The notes under the pieces were generated by a model, which did not search any database, was not told the DNA's origin, and worked only from the letters and a program-made list of their open reading frames with translations. This document shows positions 1-7,805 of a stretch of DNA of 9,843 bases, piece by piece. Location: NCBI GenBank assembly GCA_002308115.1, contig DBVJ01000039.1, positions 3,442-13,284 on the forward strand. Direction: 5' to 3'. Position 1 is the stretch's first letter, and the number at the start of each line of letters is the position of its first letter. Source of the stretch: Lachnospiraceae bacterium UBA1267. GTDB lineage: Bacteria; Bacillota; Clostridia; Lachnospirales; Lachnospiraceae. The position numbers were made by a program, and so were the translations under genes.

Positions 1-135
1 ATACGGAAGAACATTTCCACGGGACTTCTGGAATCCTTTCAAAGCGCTTCGCGGGATGAGGCCGGAAACTTCGGCATCCGGCTGACGAAAAAAGGCCTGG
101 ATCTCGCAAATCTGGTGTTCGAAGATTTCATCTGA
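1..135 (+). CDS. hemW: C-terminal fragment of probable HemW-type radical SAM protein
   Basis: An open frame enters from the left edge and ends at TGA 133-135, giving 44 residues. The end reads GIRLTKKGLDLANLVFEDFI. The pattern 'R-L-T-x-K-G-x3-x-N-x-V-F-x-x-F' is typical of the extreme C-terminus of the HemW/HemN-like coproporphyrinogen oxidase-related family, where a small winged domain follows the radical SAM barrel. HemW is a cytoplasmic heme-trafficking radical SAM protein. The diagnostic CxxxCxxC cluster lies outside the window, so the call rests only on the tail. The gene converges with the PBP gene and shares its terminator. Another HemN-like paralog, such as HemZ, cannot be excluded. 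Confidence 0.62.
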   Translation: MRKNISTGLLESFQSASRDEAGNFGIRLTKKGLDLANLVFEDFI

Positions 136-141
136 CATGAA

Positions 142-173
142 AAGCGCCCCGGTTATTTCCGGGGCGCTTATTC
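142..173. terminator. Bidirectional intrinsic terminator between hemW and the PBP gene
   Basis: A perfect 11-bp inverted repeat, AAGCGCCCCGG (142-152) and CCGGGGCGCTT (159-169), flanks a 6-base loop TTATTT. On the minus strand the stem runs into TTTTCATG, a short U-tract that suits the leftward PBP transcript. On the plus strand it is followed by ATTCTAC, a poorer tail, yet it starts 6 bases after the hemW stop. One hairpin in a 52-base convergent gap most likely ends both transcripts. Confidence 0.85.
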
Positions 174-187
174 TACGGATCGAGGCC

Positions 188-2857
188 TCAGCCGCCGCTG
201 TCCGTTTCCGGATCCGTCTGTTCTTCAGTCGTGTCCTCGGTAGGCGCTTCGGTTTCTTTCTCCCAATCCTTGTAATGTACCGGGCAGTAGATGTTTCTGA
301 TGTTTTCCGGCACGATGAACTCCAGATCGCCGGTGGGCGTATTGTCGGTTGCTTCTATCGGCCCGAGCGTCATATAGACTTTCTTCGTGGTGTATCCAAG
401 AGGGCAGTAGGGCGAGGCCAGTTTGCCGCTGACGGTGCAGATGGAGAACTCCGCGTGACGGTTGCAGTATTCGGTCGGCACAGTGTTCGGAGAAAAATAC
501 TCCTCGTAAATATGGCAGTCTTCGTCGCCGCATTTGTCACAGACGCCTTCACGGGCCAGAAGACCGGACTTTGAACAGATCTTCGCCTTGACCAGACCGG
601 AGTAGTCGAATTCGCGGTCCACCTGGCCTTCGGAGATCCGCATCATGATGTTTCTCCAGAGATAACGATGCGTGTTCCAGCCGTCGCCCAGGACGCTTCC
701 GGAGTCGTAGCCGCTCCAGACGCCCAGTGTGTAATACGGGGAGAAGCCGACGAACCAGAGGTCGTTTACGTCGTTTGTGGTACCGGATTTACCGGCTACA
801 TGCATGCCTTCGATCGCGAGCGAGGTGTTGGTCGCGCCGACGCCCTCTCTGGGGAAGGCCATCCATTGCGGTGTGATGACGTCTTCCATGGCGCTTGTCA
901 GAAGCTTCGCGGTCTCTTCCCGGATCACAGCCTTCTGAGCCTGTTTGTTGGTCAGGATGACGTTGCCTTCCGAATCGGTGACGCGGGTCCAGAAAATGGG
1001 TTCGTTATAAACACCCATGTTGGCGATGGCCGCGTACGCGCCGGTCAGTTCCAGATTCGTCACGCCGTAGGTGATGCCGCCGATCGCAAGAACAGGGGAC
1101 TTGTCCTGCGGAATGAGGGTGGAGATGCCGAAGGAACGCACGTAGTCATAGGCAAGGGATTCCGTGACCGTATTCTCCATGCAGCGGATGGCAATGATGT
1201 TCATCGAGGCCATGATGGCTTGACGGATATTGGAGTAACCAAGATAGGTGTCCCCCCACCAGTTGCGGACCGGACGGCCGTCGAGAAGAAGCTGGGAATC
1301 ATAATAGGTGCTTCCCAGGGTCGCGCCTTTCAGATCGATGGCAGGCGCGTAGGTCGTCAGGATCTTGAAAGTCGAACCGGGCTGACGGGTGGACTGGGTG
1401 GCGCGGTTCAGAACACGCGAACCCATTTCGTCCTTGTTGCCGCGGCCGCCGGAGACACCCAGGACATAGCCGGTCTTCTGATCGACCACGATGACGGAGG
1501 CCTGAGGCTCCATGGTCGTGGTGACATTCTCGGCAATGACTTCGCCTTGCGTTTCGTTTAGGATGTAGTTACGGAAAATCTGAACGGCTTCGTTCAGGCT
1601 GTCCAGGGTATCGAAGATCAGCGTGAAATCGGTCCGTCCGAGCTTGTCCCGGAAATAGTTCTGAAGCGCTGTTTCGTTGTAATAGTATTCAGTGCCGCCG
1701 GAAGTGCGGATGCCGAGCGTGTAGGAAAGCGAATACTGAAGGACGTAATTCGTCAGGCCGTCCGCGCCTCTGGAGAAATAGTTGGCGTCGTTGTTGACTT
1801 CGTCGTCGATGATGTTCTGGATCGAAGGCACTTCGGTCGTGTAGATCCTGAGGCCGCCGTTGTACATGACGCTGTAGGCCTGGCTCTCCGTGTAGCCCAG
1901 TTCCTTCTGAAGCGTTTCCAGAACGTCCTCGAAGACCGCGTCGGTAAAGTAGGAGAAGGCATGCTGGCCGGTGTAGGCTTCCGCTGTCGCCTGGATGCGC
2001 TGATACACGTCTTCGCTTGCGGCTTCGTTCCGCTGTTCTTCCGTGATGAAGCCGGACTCCAGCATCTTGTCGAGGACGATCAGCCGCCGGATCTGATTGG
2101 AATCCGGATGGGTGATCGGGTTATAACGGGTGGGGCTGGAAGTCGTTGCGGCGATGACTGCGCATTCCGCCAGGTTAAGGGCGGTCACGTGCTTTCCGAA
2201 GTACCGCTGCGCGGCCACTTCCACACCCAGCGAGTTCGCGCCGAAATTGATGGTGTTCAGATAATATTCCAGAATGGTCTTTTTGTCGACCCGCTGTTCC
2301 AGCTGGAGCGCGAGATACTGTTCCTGGAACTTACGGGTGATCCGGTCGCCCATGTTGGTTTCGAAACCGCCGCCATAGACATTGTTCTTGATCAGCTGCT
2401 GTGTGATCGTGGAGGCGCCTTCCGAGAGGGACCCTTTGGTCAGGCCGACAAAAATGGCGCGGAACACGCCTTTGACGTCGACGCCCTGATGCTCGAAGAA
2501 ACGCGCGTCTTCAATGGCGACTACTGCATTGATCAGGTCTTTCGGGATCTCGTCATAGGAAACGTTGATGCGGTTCGACCCCGAGACGACCAGTTCCTGC
2601 ATGATGCTGCCGTCCGAAGCGTAGATGATGCTCTTGTTCTCCTTGGGTTCCAGATCCCCGATCGAACGGATCGCGGGCGTATCCCGGAGGATCTGTCTGT
2701 AGGCGCCGACGGCGACTGAGGCCGCGATGACAGCCGCGCCGACGACAAAGCCCACGCCGAGCACCACGAGGAACATGAGAAACCTGTTCCTCTGCCGCAC
2801 TTCGTAGGAGCCTGTACGTTCCAGTTTTTCGCGGACTTCACGCTTTCCGTAGTTCAT
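188..2857 (-). CDS. Class A penicillin-binding protein (bifunctional transglycosylase/transpeptidase)
   Basis: This 889-residue membrane-anchored enzyme polymerises lipid II into glycan strands and cross-links the stem peptides outside the cell. A short basic cytoplasmic tail precedes one membrane segment (about 28-52). The GT51 glycosyltransferase domain shows EDARFFEHQG (116-125, catalytic Glu116), GASTITQQLIKN (147-158), RKFQEQ (175-180) and ILEYYLN (195-201). The transpeptidase domain shows STFK (495-498, nucleophile Ser495), SMN (551-553) and KSGTT (690-694), so both active sites look intact. A long tail beyond residue 755 carries eight cysteines, a duplicated motif (ICSKSGLLAREGVC at 760, ICTVSGKLASPYC at 806) and an acidic Glu/Thr-rich end. 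The start is supported by AGGAGG at 2864-2869, 6 bases from the ATG. It is transcribed alone, divergently from yigZ. The family is PBP1A-like, but I give no symbol because ponA/pbpF naming varies. Confidence 0.95.
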   Translation of the reverse strand: MNYGKREVREKLERTGSYEVRQRNRFLMFLVVLGVGFVVGAAVIAASVAVGAYRQILRDTPAIRSIGDLEPKENKSIIYASDGSIMQELVVSGSNRINVSYDEIPKDLINAVVAIEDARFFEHQGVDVKGVFRAIFVGLTKGSLSEGASTITQQLIKNNVYGGGFETNMGDRITRKFQEQYLALQLEQRVDKKTILEYYLNTINFGANSLGVEVAAQRYFGKHVTALNLAECAVIAATTSSPTRYNPITHPDSNQIRRLIVLDKMLESGFITEEQRNEAASEDVYQRIQATAEAYTGQHAFSYFTDAVFEDVLETLQKELGYTESQAYSVMYNGGLRIYTTEVPSIQNIIDDEVNNDANYFSRGADGLTNYVLQYSLSYTLGIRTSGGTEYYYNETALQNYFRDKLGRTDFTLIFDTLDSLNEAVQIFRNYILNETQGEVIAENVTTTMEPQASVIVVDQKTGYVLGVSGGRGNKDEMGSRVLNRATQSTRQPGSTFKILTTYAPAIDLKGATLGSTYYDSQLLLDGRPVRNWWGDTYLGYSNIRQAIMASMNIIAIRCMENTVTESLAYDYVRSFGISTLIPQDKSPVLAIGGITYGVTNLELTGAYAAIANMGVYNEPIFWTRVTDSEGNVILTNKQAQKAVIREETAKLLTSAMEDVITPQWMAFPREGVGATNTSLAIEGMHVAGKSGTTNDVNDLWFVGFSPYYTLGVWSGYDSGSVLGDGWNTHRYLWRNIMMRISEGQVDREFDYSGLVKAKICSKSGLLAREGVCDKCGDEDCHIYEEYFSPNTVPTEYCNRHAEFSICTVSGKLASPYCPLGYTTKKVYMTLGPIEATDNTPTGDLEFIVPENIRNIYCPVHYKDWEKETEAPTEDTTEEQTDPETDSGG

Positions 2858-2882
2858 GAAAGACCTCCTGTTAAGACTGCTT

Positions 2883-2911
2883 ATTTTACCACAAATAATG
2901 CGGGAAGTCCA
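2883..2911 (-). promoter_or_regulatory. Sigma-A-like promoter for the PBP gene
   Basis: Read on the minus strand, TGGACT (2906-2911) lies 17 bases before TAAAAT (2883-2888), with TGG directly upstream of the -10 forming an extended -10 element. Transcription would start near 2876, leaving a leader of under 20 bases that still holds the AGGAGG ribosome-binding site. The -35 matches the consensus at only four of six positions, so the extended -10 probably compensates. Confidence 0.5.
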
Positions 2912-2924
2912 TACGTGGAGACGG

Positions 2925-2953
2925 TTGCGGCAATTGTCTGTTTATGATATATT
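2925..2953 (+). promoter_or_regulatory. Sigma-A-like promoter for the yigZ-like gene
   Basis: TTGCGG (2925-2930), a 17-base spacer and TATATT (2948-2953) match the vegetative consensus reasonably well. The start point would fall near 2960. The -35 boxes of this promoter and of the divergent PBP promoter are only 13 bp apart, so the polymerases would face away from adjacent sites. This placement argues against the ATG at 2944 as the yigZ start, because that codon would lie inside the promoter. Confidence 0.45.
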
Positions 2954-2964
2954 CAAGTGTTGTC

Positions 2965-3648
2965 ATGGATAGGATCATGAGGACCGTCCTCCGCGACGCG
3001 GAGGGCTACTATGAAGAAAAGAAGTCGAGGTTCATCGCGAACGTGTTCCGGGTGAACACGGAGGACGACGTCCTCTGGCACCTTCAGGAGATCCGGAAGA
3101 TCCATTATGAAGCCAGACATCATTGCTTTGCCTACGTTCTCGGCCGGGACCGGCTGAAGAAACGATGCTCGGACGACGGGGAGCCTCAGAAGACAGCCGG
3201 CGCGCCGATCCTCCAGGTGCTGGACGGAGAAGACGTGACCGACACGCTGATCGTCGTCACCCGGTACTTCGGCGGCACGCTTCTGGGAACCGGCGGTCTC
3301 ACCCGCGCCTACTCGAAAGCTGCGAAAGACGGACTCGCGAACGCGATGCCGGCGGACGTCCGGGCAGCGGAGCGCCTTCGGATCAGTGTCTCGTATGAAG
3401 ATCACAACCGCATCCGGAGATTCCTGGATGAAAGGACCATTCTCCCGGCGGAGGCGGAATACGGGGAGCGCGTGACGCTTCACGTCCTCATCCCTTCCGG
3501 TGGATGCGATGACGGCTGTGAGGACAGTTCTTCTGAGTCGGAGCAGTTCAGAAGAACACTTTCGGACCTGACACAGGGCAGGGCCGGAATCGAGGCGGAG
3601 GGCTGCGTCTTATATGCGGAAGCGGAAGGCAAGGCTGTGCTCATTTAG
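2965..3648 (+). CDS. YigZ/IMPACT-family protein
   Basis: A 227-residue cytoplasmic protein of the YigZ (UPF0029/Impact N-terminal) family with a C-terminal DUF1949-like domain. Visible family motifs are KKSRF (19-23), ARHHCFAYVLGRD (50-62), SDDGEPQKTAGAP (69-81) and a glycine-rich VTRYFGGTLLGTGGL (98-112). Bacterial members are poorly characterised; eukaryotic IMPACT binds GCN1 in translational control, so a ribosome- or RNA-linked role is inferred only. The C-terminal domain has an unusual polar insert, SGGCDDGCEDSSSE (178-191). Start choice is uncertain. ATG 2944 lies inside the apparent -10 box. ATG 2965 gives an N-terminus aligning with family members (a few residues before 'RTV'). ATG 2977 has a weak AGGA-like sequence very close upstream. 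None has a strong ribosome-binding site. A weak terminator follows, then typA. Confidence 0.88.
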   Translation: MDRIMRTVLRDAEGYYEEKKSRFIANVFRVNTEDDVLWHLQEIRKIHYEARHHCFAYVLGRDRLKKRCSDDGEPQKTAGAPILQVLDGEDVTDTLIVVTRYFGGTLLGTGGLTRAYSKAAKDGLANAMPADVRAAERLRISVSYEDHNRIRRFLDERTILPAEAEYGERVTLHVLIPSGGCDDGCEDSSSESEQFRRTLSDLTQGRAGIEAEGCVLYAEAEGKAVLI

Positions 3649-3656
3649 ACAAATGG

Positions 3657-3674
3657 AAGCCTCCCGGGGCTTTT
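3657..3674 (+). terminator. Weak intrinsic terminator after the yigZ-like gene
   Basis: AAGCC (3657-3661) and GGCTT (3668-3672) form a 5-bp stem around TCCCGG, followed by a short T-run within TTTTCAT. It begins 8 bases after the stop codon. The stem is short and the T-run is brief, so some read-through into typA is likely and this may be only an attenuator. Confidence 0.4.
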
Positions 3675-3711
3675 CATCATATTAACCAGAGAATAAGGAT
3701 CATCAAACTGT

Positions 3712-5535
3712 ATGAAGAAAGAAAACATCCGGAACGTGGCGATCGTCGCCCATGTAGACCACGGCAAAACGACACTGGTGGACTGCCTTCTCAGGCAGAG
3801 CGGCATTTTCCGCGAAAATCAGGAAGTGATGGACCGTGTCATGGATTCCAATGCGATCGAAAGAGAGCGCGGGATCACGATCCTTTCTAAGAACACCGCG
3901 GTGACCTATAAGGACACCAAGATCAACATCATCGATACCCCCGGCCACGCGGACTTCGGCGGCGAAGTCGAACGCGTTCTGAAGATGGTCAACGGCATCA
4001 TCCTGGTCGTGGACGCCTTTGAAGGGCCGATGCCACAGACACGCTTCGTTTTGAGAAAGGCGCTGGAACTGGACCTTTCCCTGGTCGTCTGTGTCAACAA
4101 GATCGACCGCCCCGGCGCACGTCCGGAGGAGGTCGTGGACGAAGTGCTGGAACTTCTCATGGACCTGGGCGCCAACGAGAAGCAGCTGGACGCGCCGTTC
4201 GTGTTCGCGTCCGCAAAAGGCGGATACGCGCTTGAAAATCTGGAAGACGAGCCCAAGAGCATGCAGCCGCTTTTCGAAGCGATCCTCTCAGGCATCCCGG
4301 CGCCGGAAGGCGACCCGGACGCGCCCGTGAAACTGCTCATTTCCACCATCGATTACAATGAATACGTCGGGCGGATCGGTGTCGGCCGCATCGAGAACGG
4401 TTCGCTTTCCGTCAACGAAGAGTGCCTGCTCATGAATGCGCACGACCTTTCCAAGAAAGAGCGCATCCGGATCTCGAAACTGTATATATTTGACGGTCTC
4501 AGGAAGGAAGAGATCAAAACCGCGGACTTTGGCAACATCGTGGCGGTGTCCGGCATCTCGGACGTTCAGATCGGCGATACCATTTTAAGCCCGCTGGATC
4601 CCGAACCCATTCCGTTCCAGAAGATCTCCGAGCCGACGATCTCCATGAATTTCATGGTCAATGACTCCCCGCTCGCAGGGACCGAAGGCAAATATGTGAC
4701 CAGCCGCCACATCCGTGACCGCCTGATGCGGGAACTGAACACCGACGTCTCCCTTCGCGTGGAAGAGACCGAGTCCACGGACTGCTTCAAGGTTTCCGGA
4801 CGCGGCGAGCTGCATCTGTCCGTCCTCATTGAAAACATGCGCCGGGAAGGCTTTGAATTCGCCGTGTCCAAGCCGGAAGTCATTTTCCGCTTTGACGAAC
4901 GGGGCAGAAAAATGGAGCCGATGGAGCAGGTGTTCGTGGACGTTCCGGAAGAATTCGCCGGAACGGTCATCCAGAAGCTTGCGGTCCGGAAAGGCGAACT
5001 GACGTCAATGGGAAACGGCGCCCAGGGTTATACCAGACTGGAGTTTCTGATTCCTTCCCGCGGCCTGATCGGCTACCGGAACGATTTCATGACCGATACC
5101 AAGGGCAACGGCATCATGAATACCATTTTCGACGGCTATGATCTTTATAAAGGCGATATGAACTATCGTCATCAGGGATCGATCATCGCTTTCGAGACGG
5201 GTGAATCCATCACCTACGGTCTTTTCAATGCGCAGGAGAGAGGCACGCTGTTCATCGGCGCCGGCGAACGCGTCTATCAGGGCGAGGTCATCGGCGAGAC
5301 CGGCCATGCGGAGGACGTGGAAGTCAACGTCTGCAAGACCAAGAAGCTGACCAATACGCGTGCTTCGGGCTCGGATGACGCGCTGCACCTCGTGGCGCCG
5401 AAGATCATGAGCCTGGAACAGGCCATGGATTTCATCGATACGGACGAACTTCTGGAGATCACCCCGAAACATATCCGGATCCGGAAGAAGATCCTGGATC
5501 CGAGACTCAGAAAACGCGCGTCGTTCCAGAAGTAA
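3712..5535 (+). CDS. typA: Translational GTPase TypA/BipA
   Basis: A 607-residue ribosome-associated GTPase of the elongation factor G superfamily, at the usual family length. It acts on the 70S ribosome or in 50S assembly and is linked to stress and cold growth in other bacteria. GTPase motifs are all intact: AHVDHGKT (13-20), RGITI (53-57), DTPGH (75-79), NKID (129-132) and SAK (167-169). Domain II (about 205-295), the EF-G domain III-like part with SGRGELHL (362-369), and the TypA-specific C-terminus with [10 protein letters not shown] (450-459) and [10 protein letters not shown] (541-550) follow in order. The last motif separates TypA from EF-G and LepA. The ribosome-binding site AAGGA (3695-3699) is 12 bases from the ATG, a slightly long spacing. 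No strong promoter is visible in the 63-base gap, so transcription may come partly from the yigZ promoter. Confidence 0.97.
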   Translation: MKKENIRNVAIVAHVDHGKTTLVDCLLRQSGIFRENQEVMDRVMDSNAIERERGITILSKNTAVTYKDTKINIIDTPGHADFGGEVERVLKMVNGIILVVDAFEGPMPQTRFVLRKALELDLSLVVCVNKIDRPGARPEEVVDEVLELLMDLGANEKQLDAPFVFASAKGGYALENLEDEPKSMQPLFEAILSGIPAPEGDPDAPVKLLISTIDYNEYVGRIGVGRIENGSLSVNEECLLMNAHDLSKKERIRISKLYIFDGLRKEEIKTADFGNIVAVSGISDVQIGDTILSPLDPEPIPFQKISEPTISMNFMVNDSPLAGTEGKYVTSRHIRDRLMRELNTDVSLRVEETESTDCFKVSGRGELHLSVLIENMRREGFEFAVSKPEVIFRFDERGRKMEPMEQVFVDVPEEFAGTVIQKLAVRKGELTSMGNGAQGYTRLEFLIPSRGLIGYRNDFMTDTKGNGIMNTIFDGYDLYKGDMNYRHQGSIIAFETGESITYGLFNAQERGTLFIGAGERVYQGEVIGETGHAEDVEVNVCKTKKLTNTRASGSDDALHLVAPKIMSLEQAMDFIDTDELLEITPKHIRIRKKILDPRLRKRASFQK

Positions 5536-5587
5536 AGCGTGTTCCCGGGCTTTATGAAACACTGAAACCCCATGTTGGAGGAAGAAA

Positions 5588-6268
5588 ATGGATGCACTGA
5601 AGATCCTGGTCGTGGATGACGAAGCACGTATGCGCAAACTGGTCTCGGACTTTCTGGTGAGAAGCGGCTACAAGACCATCGAGGCGGCAGACGGTGAAGA
5701 GGCGCTGGAAAAATTCTTCACGGACAAAGACATCGCCCTCATTATTCTGGACGTCATGATGCCCCGGCTGGACGGCTATGGCGTCGCCAAAGAGATCCGT
5801 CAGTATTCGCAGGTGCCGATCATCATGCTCACGGCCAAAGGAGAAGAACGCGACGAGCTGATGGGCTTCTCTGCGGGTGTGGACGACTATATTCCGAAGC
5901 CTTTCTCGCCCCGGGTGCTGGTGGCGCGTGTTGAAGCGCTCTTAAAGCGCTACAACGTGGTCAGCGAAGACAAACTGTCGGTCGGCGGCATCGAGATCGA
6001 CAAGCAGGCGCACACCGTGACCATCGACGGAGAGCTCAAGGACTTCTCGTTCAAGGAATTCGAACTTCTGACCTATTTCATCGAAAACCGCGGCATTGCG
6101 CTGTCCAGAGAGAAGATCCTGAACAATGTCTGGAACTATGATTATTACGGAGATGCCCGCACCATCGACACGCACGTGAAGAAACTCCGGAGCAAGATGG
6201 GCGCCAAGGGTTCGTACATCCGGACCGTCTGGGGCATCGGATACAAATTTGAGGTGCCGGAAGCGTGA
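5588..6268 (+). CDS. OmpR/PhoB-family response regulator
   Basis: A 226-residue DNA-binding response regulator. The receiver domain (about 4-121) has the acidic pair Asp10/Asp11, phosphoacceptor Asp55 in LIILDVMMP, Thr82 in MLTAK and Lys104 in the KPF motif, so phosphorylation chemistry looks complete. The C-terminal winged-helix domain (about 128-223) contains the usual FKEFELL, TIDTHVKKLRSK and IRTVWGIGYKFE segments. A strong GGAGG (5577-5581) sits 6 bases before the ATG. The gene lies 52 bases after typA, with no clear terminator or promoter between them, so it may be read from the typA transcript. Its stop overlaps the start of the kinase gene, and the two are clearly a cognate pair. The target genes cannot be read from the sequence. 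Confidence 0.96.
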   Translation: MDALKILVVDDEARMRKLVSDFLVRSGYKTIEAADGEEALEKFFTDKDIALIILDVMMPRLDGYGVAKEIRQYSQVPIIMLTAKGEERDELMGFSAGVDDYIPKPFSPRVLVARVEALLKRYNVVSEDKLSVGGIEIDKQAHTVTIDGELKDFSFKEFELLTYFIENRGIALSREKILNNVWNYDYYGDARTIDTHVKKLRSKMGAKGSYIRTVWGIGYKFEVPEA

Positions 6269-7794
6269 AGCAAGGTCTTTCGATCCGCTGGCGGATCCTG
6301 TTCATTTTCATCGGAGTCATGGTGGCGATCATCCTGGCTTTCCTTGTGATGAGCCGGGTCTATTGGAATGCCATTCTCACCCGCCGGAACCGCGACACGG
6401 TCAAAAAGACCTATGAAGTGCTGATTGCGTTTGAAAAGAGCGGAGAGGAAAGCCCGGAAGCCTTTGAACGGGCCATCGGCTCCATCCGGGGCGCCGCGAC
6501 GCCAAATGTGGCCGTTCAGGGCGACGCGGACTGGACCTTCACCGTGCTGACGAGGACCTTCATCTCGCCGCAGGAAGAAGAGTTCCTTCTGAGACGGCTC
6601 ATGGAGAACCTGATCAATCCATCCACGGAAGGGATCCGGATCCTGGACAAGGGAGAGGACTATACGCTGCAGGAAGTCCGTCTGGAATCGGGCGGCCGGT
6701 ACTATGAATGCTACGGCTTCCTGACGGACCGGAACGGCGCCCGGAAGGCCTTCATCATTTCCATGCCGCTCATGAACATTGAGATCATGGCCCAGGGAAA
6801 CGGCAATCTTTTCGTGATCTCCTCGATCGTCCTTCTGATCCTCGGCGGTCTGGCCGTCTTCCTTTGCACGAACCGGATCACGAAACCCATCCGTCAGCTG
6901 ACGGAGATCTCCCGGAAAATGACGGATCTGGATTTCTCCGCCCGTTATGAAGGCGATTACTCGGATGAGATCGGGGAACTCGGACGGAACATGAACGCTT
7001 TGTCCGAACGGCTGGCAGTTTCCTACGATGAACTCAAAGTGACCAATGAGCAGCTGGAGCGGGAACTGGAGGAGAAAGAACACGTCGACGAGATGCGCAA
7101 AGACTTCATCTCGAACGTTTCTCACGAACTGAAGACCCCGATCGCGCTGATCCAGGGCTATGCCGAAGGACTCCGGGACGTGAAAGACGACCCGGAATCC
7201 TTTGATTATTATCTGGACGTCATCACGGACGAATCCGAGCGGATGAACCGAATGGTCCGGAAACTCACCACACTGAATCAGCTGGAGTTCGGCAGCGCTG
7301 AAATGACCATCGCCCCGTTCTCCATTTCGGAAATGGCGGAGGACATTGTTCAGACTTTCCAGAAACAGATCCTGGAAAGCGGGGCGCATGTAACCATCGA
7401 AGGTGCAAAAGATCTGATGGTTTCCGGAGACGCTTTTGAGATCGAAGAGGTTCTGACGAATTATCTGTCCAACGCGTTCAACCATCTCAAAGATCCGAAC
7501 AACATCGTGCTGACGCTGGAAGATCTGCACGAAAAGTGCAGGGTCTCCGTGTTTAATACGGGAGAACAGATCCCTGCGGACGAACTCGACAAAATCTGGA
7601 TCAAGTTCTATAAAGTAGACAAGGCAAGGACGCGTGAATACGGCGGATCGGGCATCGGCCTCTCGATCGTACGGGCCATCATGGAAGCCCATCATGAGGC
7701 ATACGGCGTCTATAACCGTCCGGACGGCGTCGTGTTCTGGTTTGAACTTCCGGTTTTTTTTGAGGACAAGGAAGAGGCGCCCAAAGAGGCATAA
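6265..7794 (+). CDS. Membrane sensor histidine kinase, partner of the upstream response regulator
   Basis: A 509-residue kinase beginning at GTG 6265, overlapping the regulator stop in a GTGA junction, with GAGGTG (6251-6256) as ribosome-binding site. Two membrane segments (about 10-32 and 181-202) bracket an extracytoplasmic domain of about 148 residues that I do not recognise. A HAMP linker (about 203-255) and short coiled coil follow. The HisKA H-box FISNVSHELKTP (281-292) carries phospho-accepting His287. The ATPase domain shows an N-box (Asn399, Asn403), NTGEQIP (431-437), FYKVD (448-452) and GGSGIGLSI (460-468). The G1 box has Asn where many kinases have Asp (NxG for DxG), a variation common in Firmicute VanS-like kinases and not by itself a sign of inactivity. 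The ligand is unknown. A run of eight T (7754-7761) lies near the end. Confidence 0.95.
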   Translation: MKQGLSIRWRILFIFIGVMVAIILAFLVMSRVYWNAILTRRNRDTVKKTYEVLIAFEKSGEESPEAFERAIGSIRGAATPNVAVQGDADWTFTVLTRTFISPQEEEFLLRRLMENLINPSTEGIRILDKGEDYTLQEVRLESGGRYYECYGFLTDRNGARKAFIISMPLMNIEIMAQGNGNLFVISSIVLLILGGLAVFLCTNRITKPIRQLTEISRKMTDLDFSARYEGDYSDEIGELGRNMNALSERLAVSYDELKVTNEQLERELEEKEHVDEMRKDFISNVSHELKTPIALIQGYAEGLRDVKDDPESFDYYLDVITDESERMNRMVRKLTTLNQLEFGSAEMTIAPFSISEMAEDIVQTFQKQILESGAHVTIEGAKDLMVSGDAFEIEEVLTNYLSNAFNHLKDPNNIVLTLEDLHEKCRVSVFNTGEQIPADELDKIWIKFYKVDKARTREYGGSGIGLSIVRAIMEAHHEAYGVYNRPDGVVFWFELPVFFEDKEEAPKEA

Positions 7795-7805
7795 GGAGGC
7801 AGAAG

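Noticed and set aside
668..2719. Plus-strand open frames of 297 and 252 codons inside the PBP gene (668-1561 and 1961-2719)
   Set aside because: The PBP frame on the other strand carries all GT51 and transpeptidase motifs. These frames are Asp/Gly/Val/His-rich shadows without start signals or known motifs.
2944..2964. ATG 2944 as the yigZ start
   Set aside because: It overlaps the best -10 box (2948-2953), has no ribosome-binding site, and would add seven residues (MIYSSVV) not expected in the family.
5534..5553. Possible terminator after typA, AAAGC paired with GCTTT
   Set aside because: Only a 5-bp stem with a 10-base loop and no T-run beyond the stem. It overlaps the typA stop codon, so it is too weak to call.
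6145..7695. A 516-codon open frame antisense to the histidine kinase
   Set aside because: It mirrors the kinase gene, whose two-component motifs are complete. Its translation is rich in His, Arg, Asp and Phe with no recognisable domain, as expected for the reverse complement of GC-biased codons, and it has no ribosome-binding site.
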